Below, piece after piece: positions 6,297 through 6,383 of a stretch of DNA of 6,383 nt. How positions within the stretch are numbered: position 1 is the first letter of the stretch; every line of letters starts with the position of its first letter. The stretch is taken from positions 314 through 6,696 of the forward strand of contig JAGRAG010000297.1 of the NCBI GenBank assembly GCA_020435025.1. The letters run 5' to 3'. A program made the position numbers and the translations under genes. Source of the stretch: Bdellovibrionales bacterium. GTDB lineage: Bacteria > Bdellovibrionota > Bdellovibrionia > Bdellovibrionales > UBA1609. Below the pieces are notes generated by a model that searched no databases, had not been told where the DNA came from, and saw only the letters and a program-made list of their open reading frames with translations.

Positions 6297-6383
6297 ATGT
6301 TGTTGAATTCGGTGGCCTATGCGACAGGTGAAGCTGCAGGTGAAGCAGCAAAGCAACCTACTTTTATGGATCAGCTTCCTATG
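6297..6383 (+). CDS. yajC: probable Sec translocon accessory protein YajC, N-terminal part (runs off window)
   Basis: Twenty-nine codons are visible before the window ends. YajC is a small single-pass inner-membrane protein that associates with SecDF-YidC and supports protein export. The visible start MLLNSVAYA, then an Ala/Gly/Glu-rich linker and FMDQLPM, follows the usual YajC pattern: a short hydrophobic start, a low-complexity linker, then F-x-x-x-L-P-M leading into the transmembrane segment. The diagnostic IRPQ-type motif after the membrane helix lies beyond the window, so the call rests on the N-terminal pattern only. A strong ribosome site GGAGGA (6288-6293) is three bases from the ATG. 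secD and secF are commonly found next downstream. Confidence 0.72.
   Translation, partial: MLLNSVAYATGEAAGEAAKQPTFMDQLPM

Overview
The window looks like ordinary chromosomal DNA of a free-living Gram-negative bacterium with mid-range G+C (mid-40s percent by eye). It encodes an NtrC-type sigma-54 activator, an E. coli-like SerA with an ACT domain, a long NhaA and the start of what looks like YajC. I see no insertion sequence, phage gene, CRISPR array or plasmid function. A Bdellovibrio-like (Bdellovibrionota / former Deltaproteobacteria) host fits the style of the proteins and the base composition. That placement is an impression and cannot be proved from this sequence.

Layout, left to right. 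Positions 1-29 hold the 5' end of a tRNA gene on the minus strand, with its own promoter (perfect TTGACA) just upstream. A hairpin terminator at 99-131 separates it from nhaA (139-1533, minus), a Na+/H+ antiporter. Upstream of nhaA on the same strand is a tight three-gene operon read right to left: a sigma-54-dependent response regulator (4682-3345), a divergent CdsA-like membrane protein (3344-2418) and a PlsC-type acyltransferase (2421-1642). The regulator's TAG abuts the ATG of the cdsA-like gene, which in turn overlaps the acyltransferase start by ATGA. A 108-base gap with an inverted repeat and a possible promoter separates this operon from nhaA.

A 220-base divergent intergenic region (4683-4902) holds a candidate minus-strand promoter, a nested inverted repeat in the regulator's leader, and a compact dyad (AACGGC-T-GCCGTT within a larger AAACG...CGTTT dyad) upstream of serA. 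serA (4903-6117, plus) encodes D-3-phosphoglycerate dehydrogenase with serine-binding ACT residues retained. A 179-base gap with an imperfect hairpin follows. A second plus-strand gene, very probably yajC (Sec translocon accessory), then starts at 6297 and runs off the window.

The most unusual item is the regulator/CdsA-like/acyltransferase operon. The regulator and acyltransferase keep all their key motifs, but the CdsA-like protein has lost several signature residues (the HGG and the first Asp of DRxD are replaced). A lipid-modifying pair that may do something other than standard CDP-diacylglycerol synthesis appears to be translationally tied to a sigma-54 activator. Nothing else in the window looks like a new defence or mobile system.
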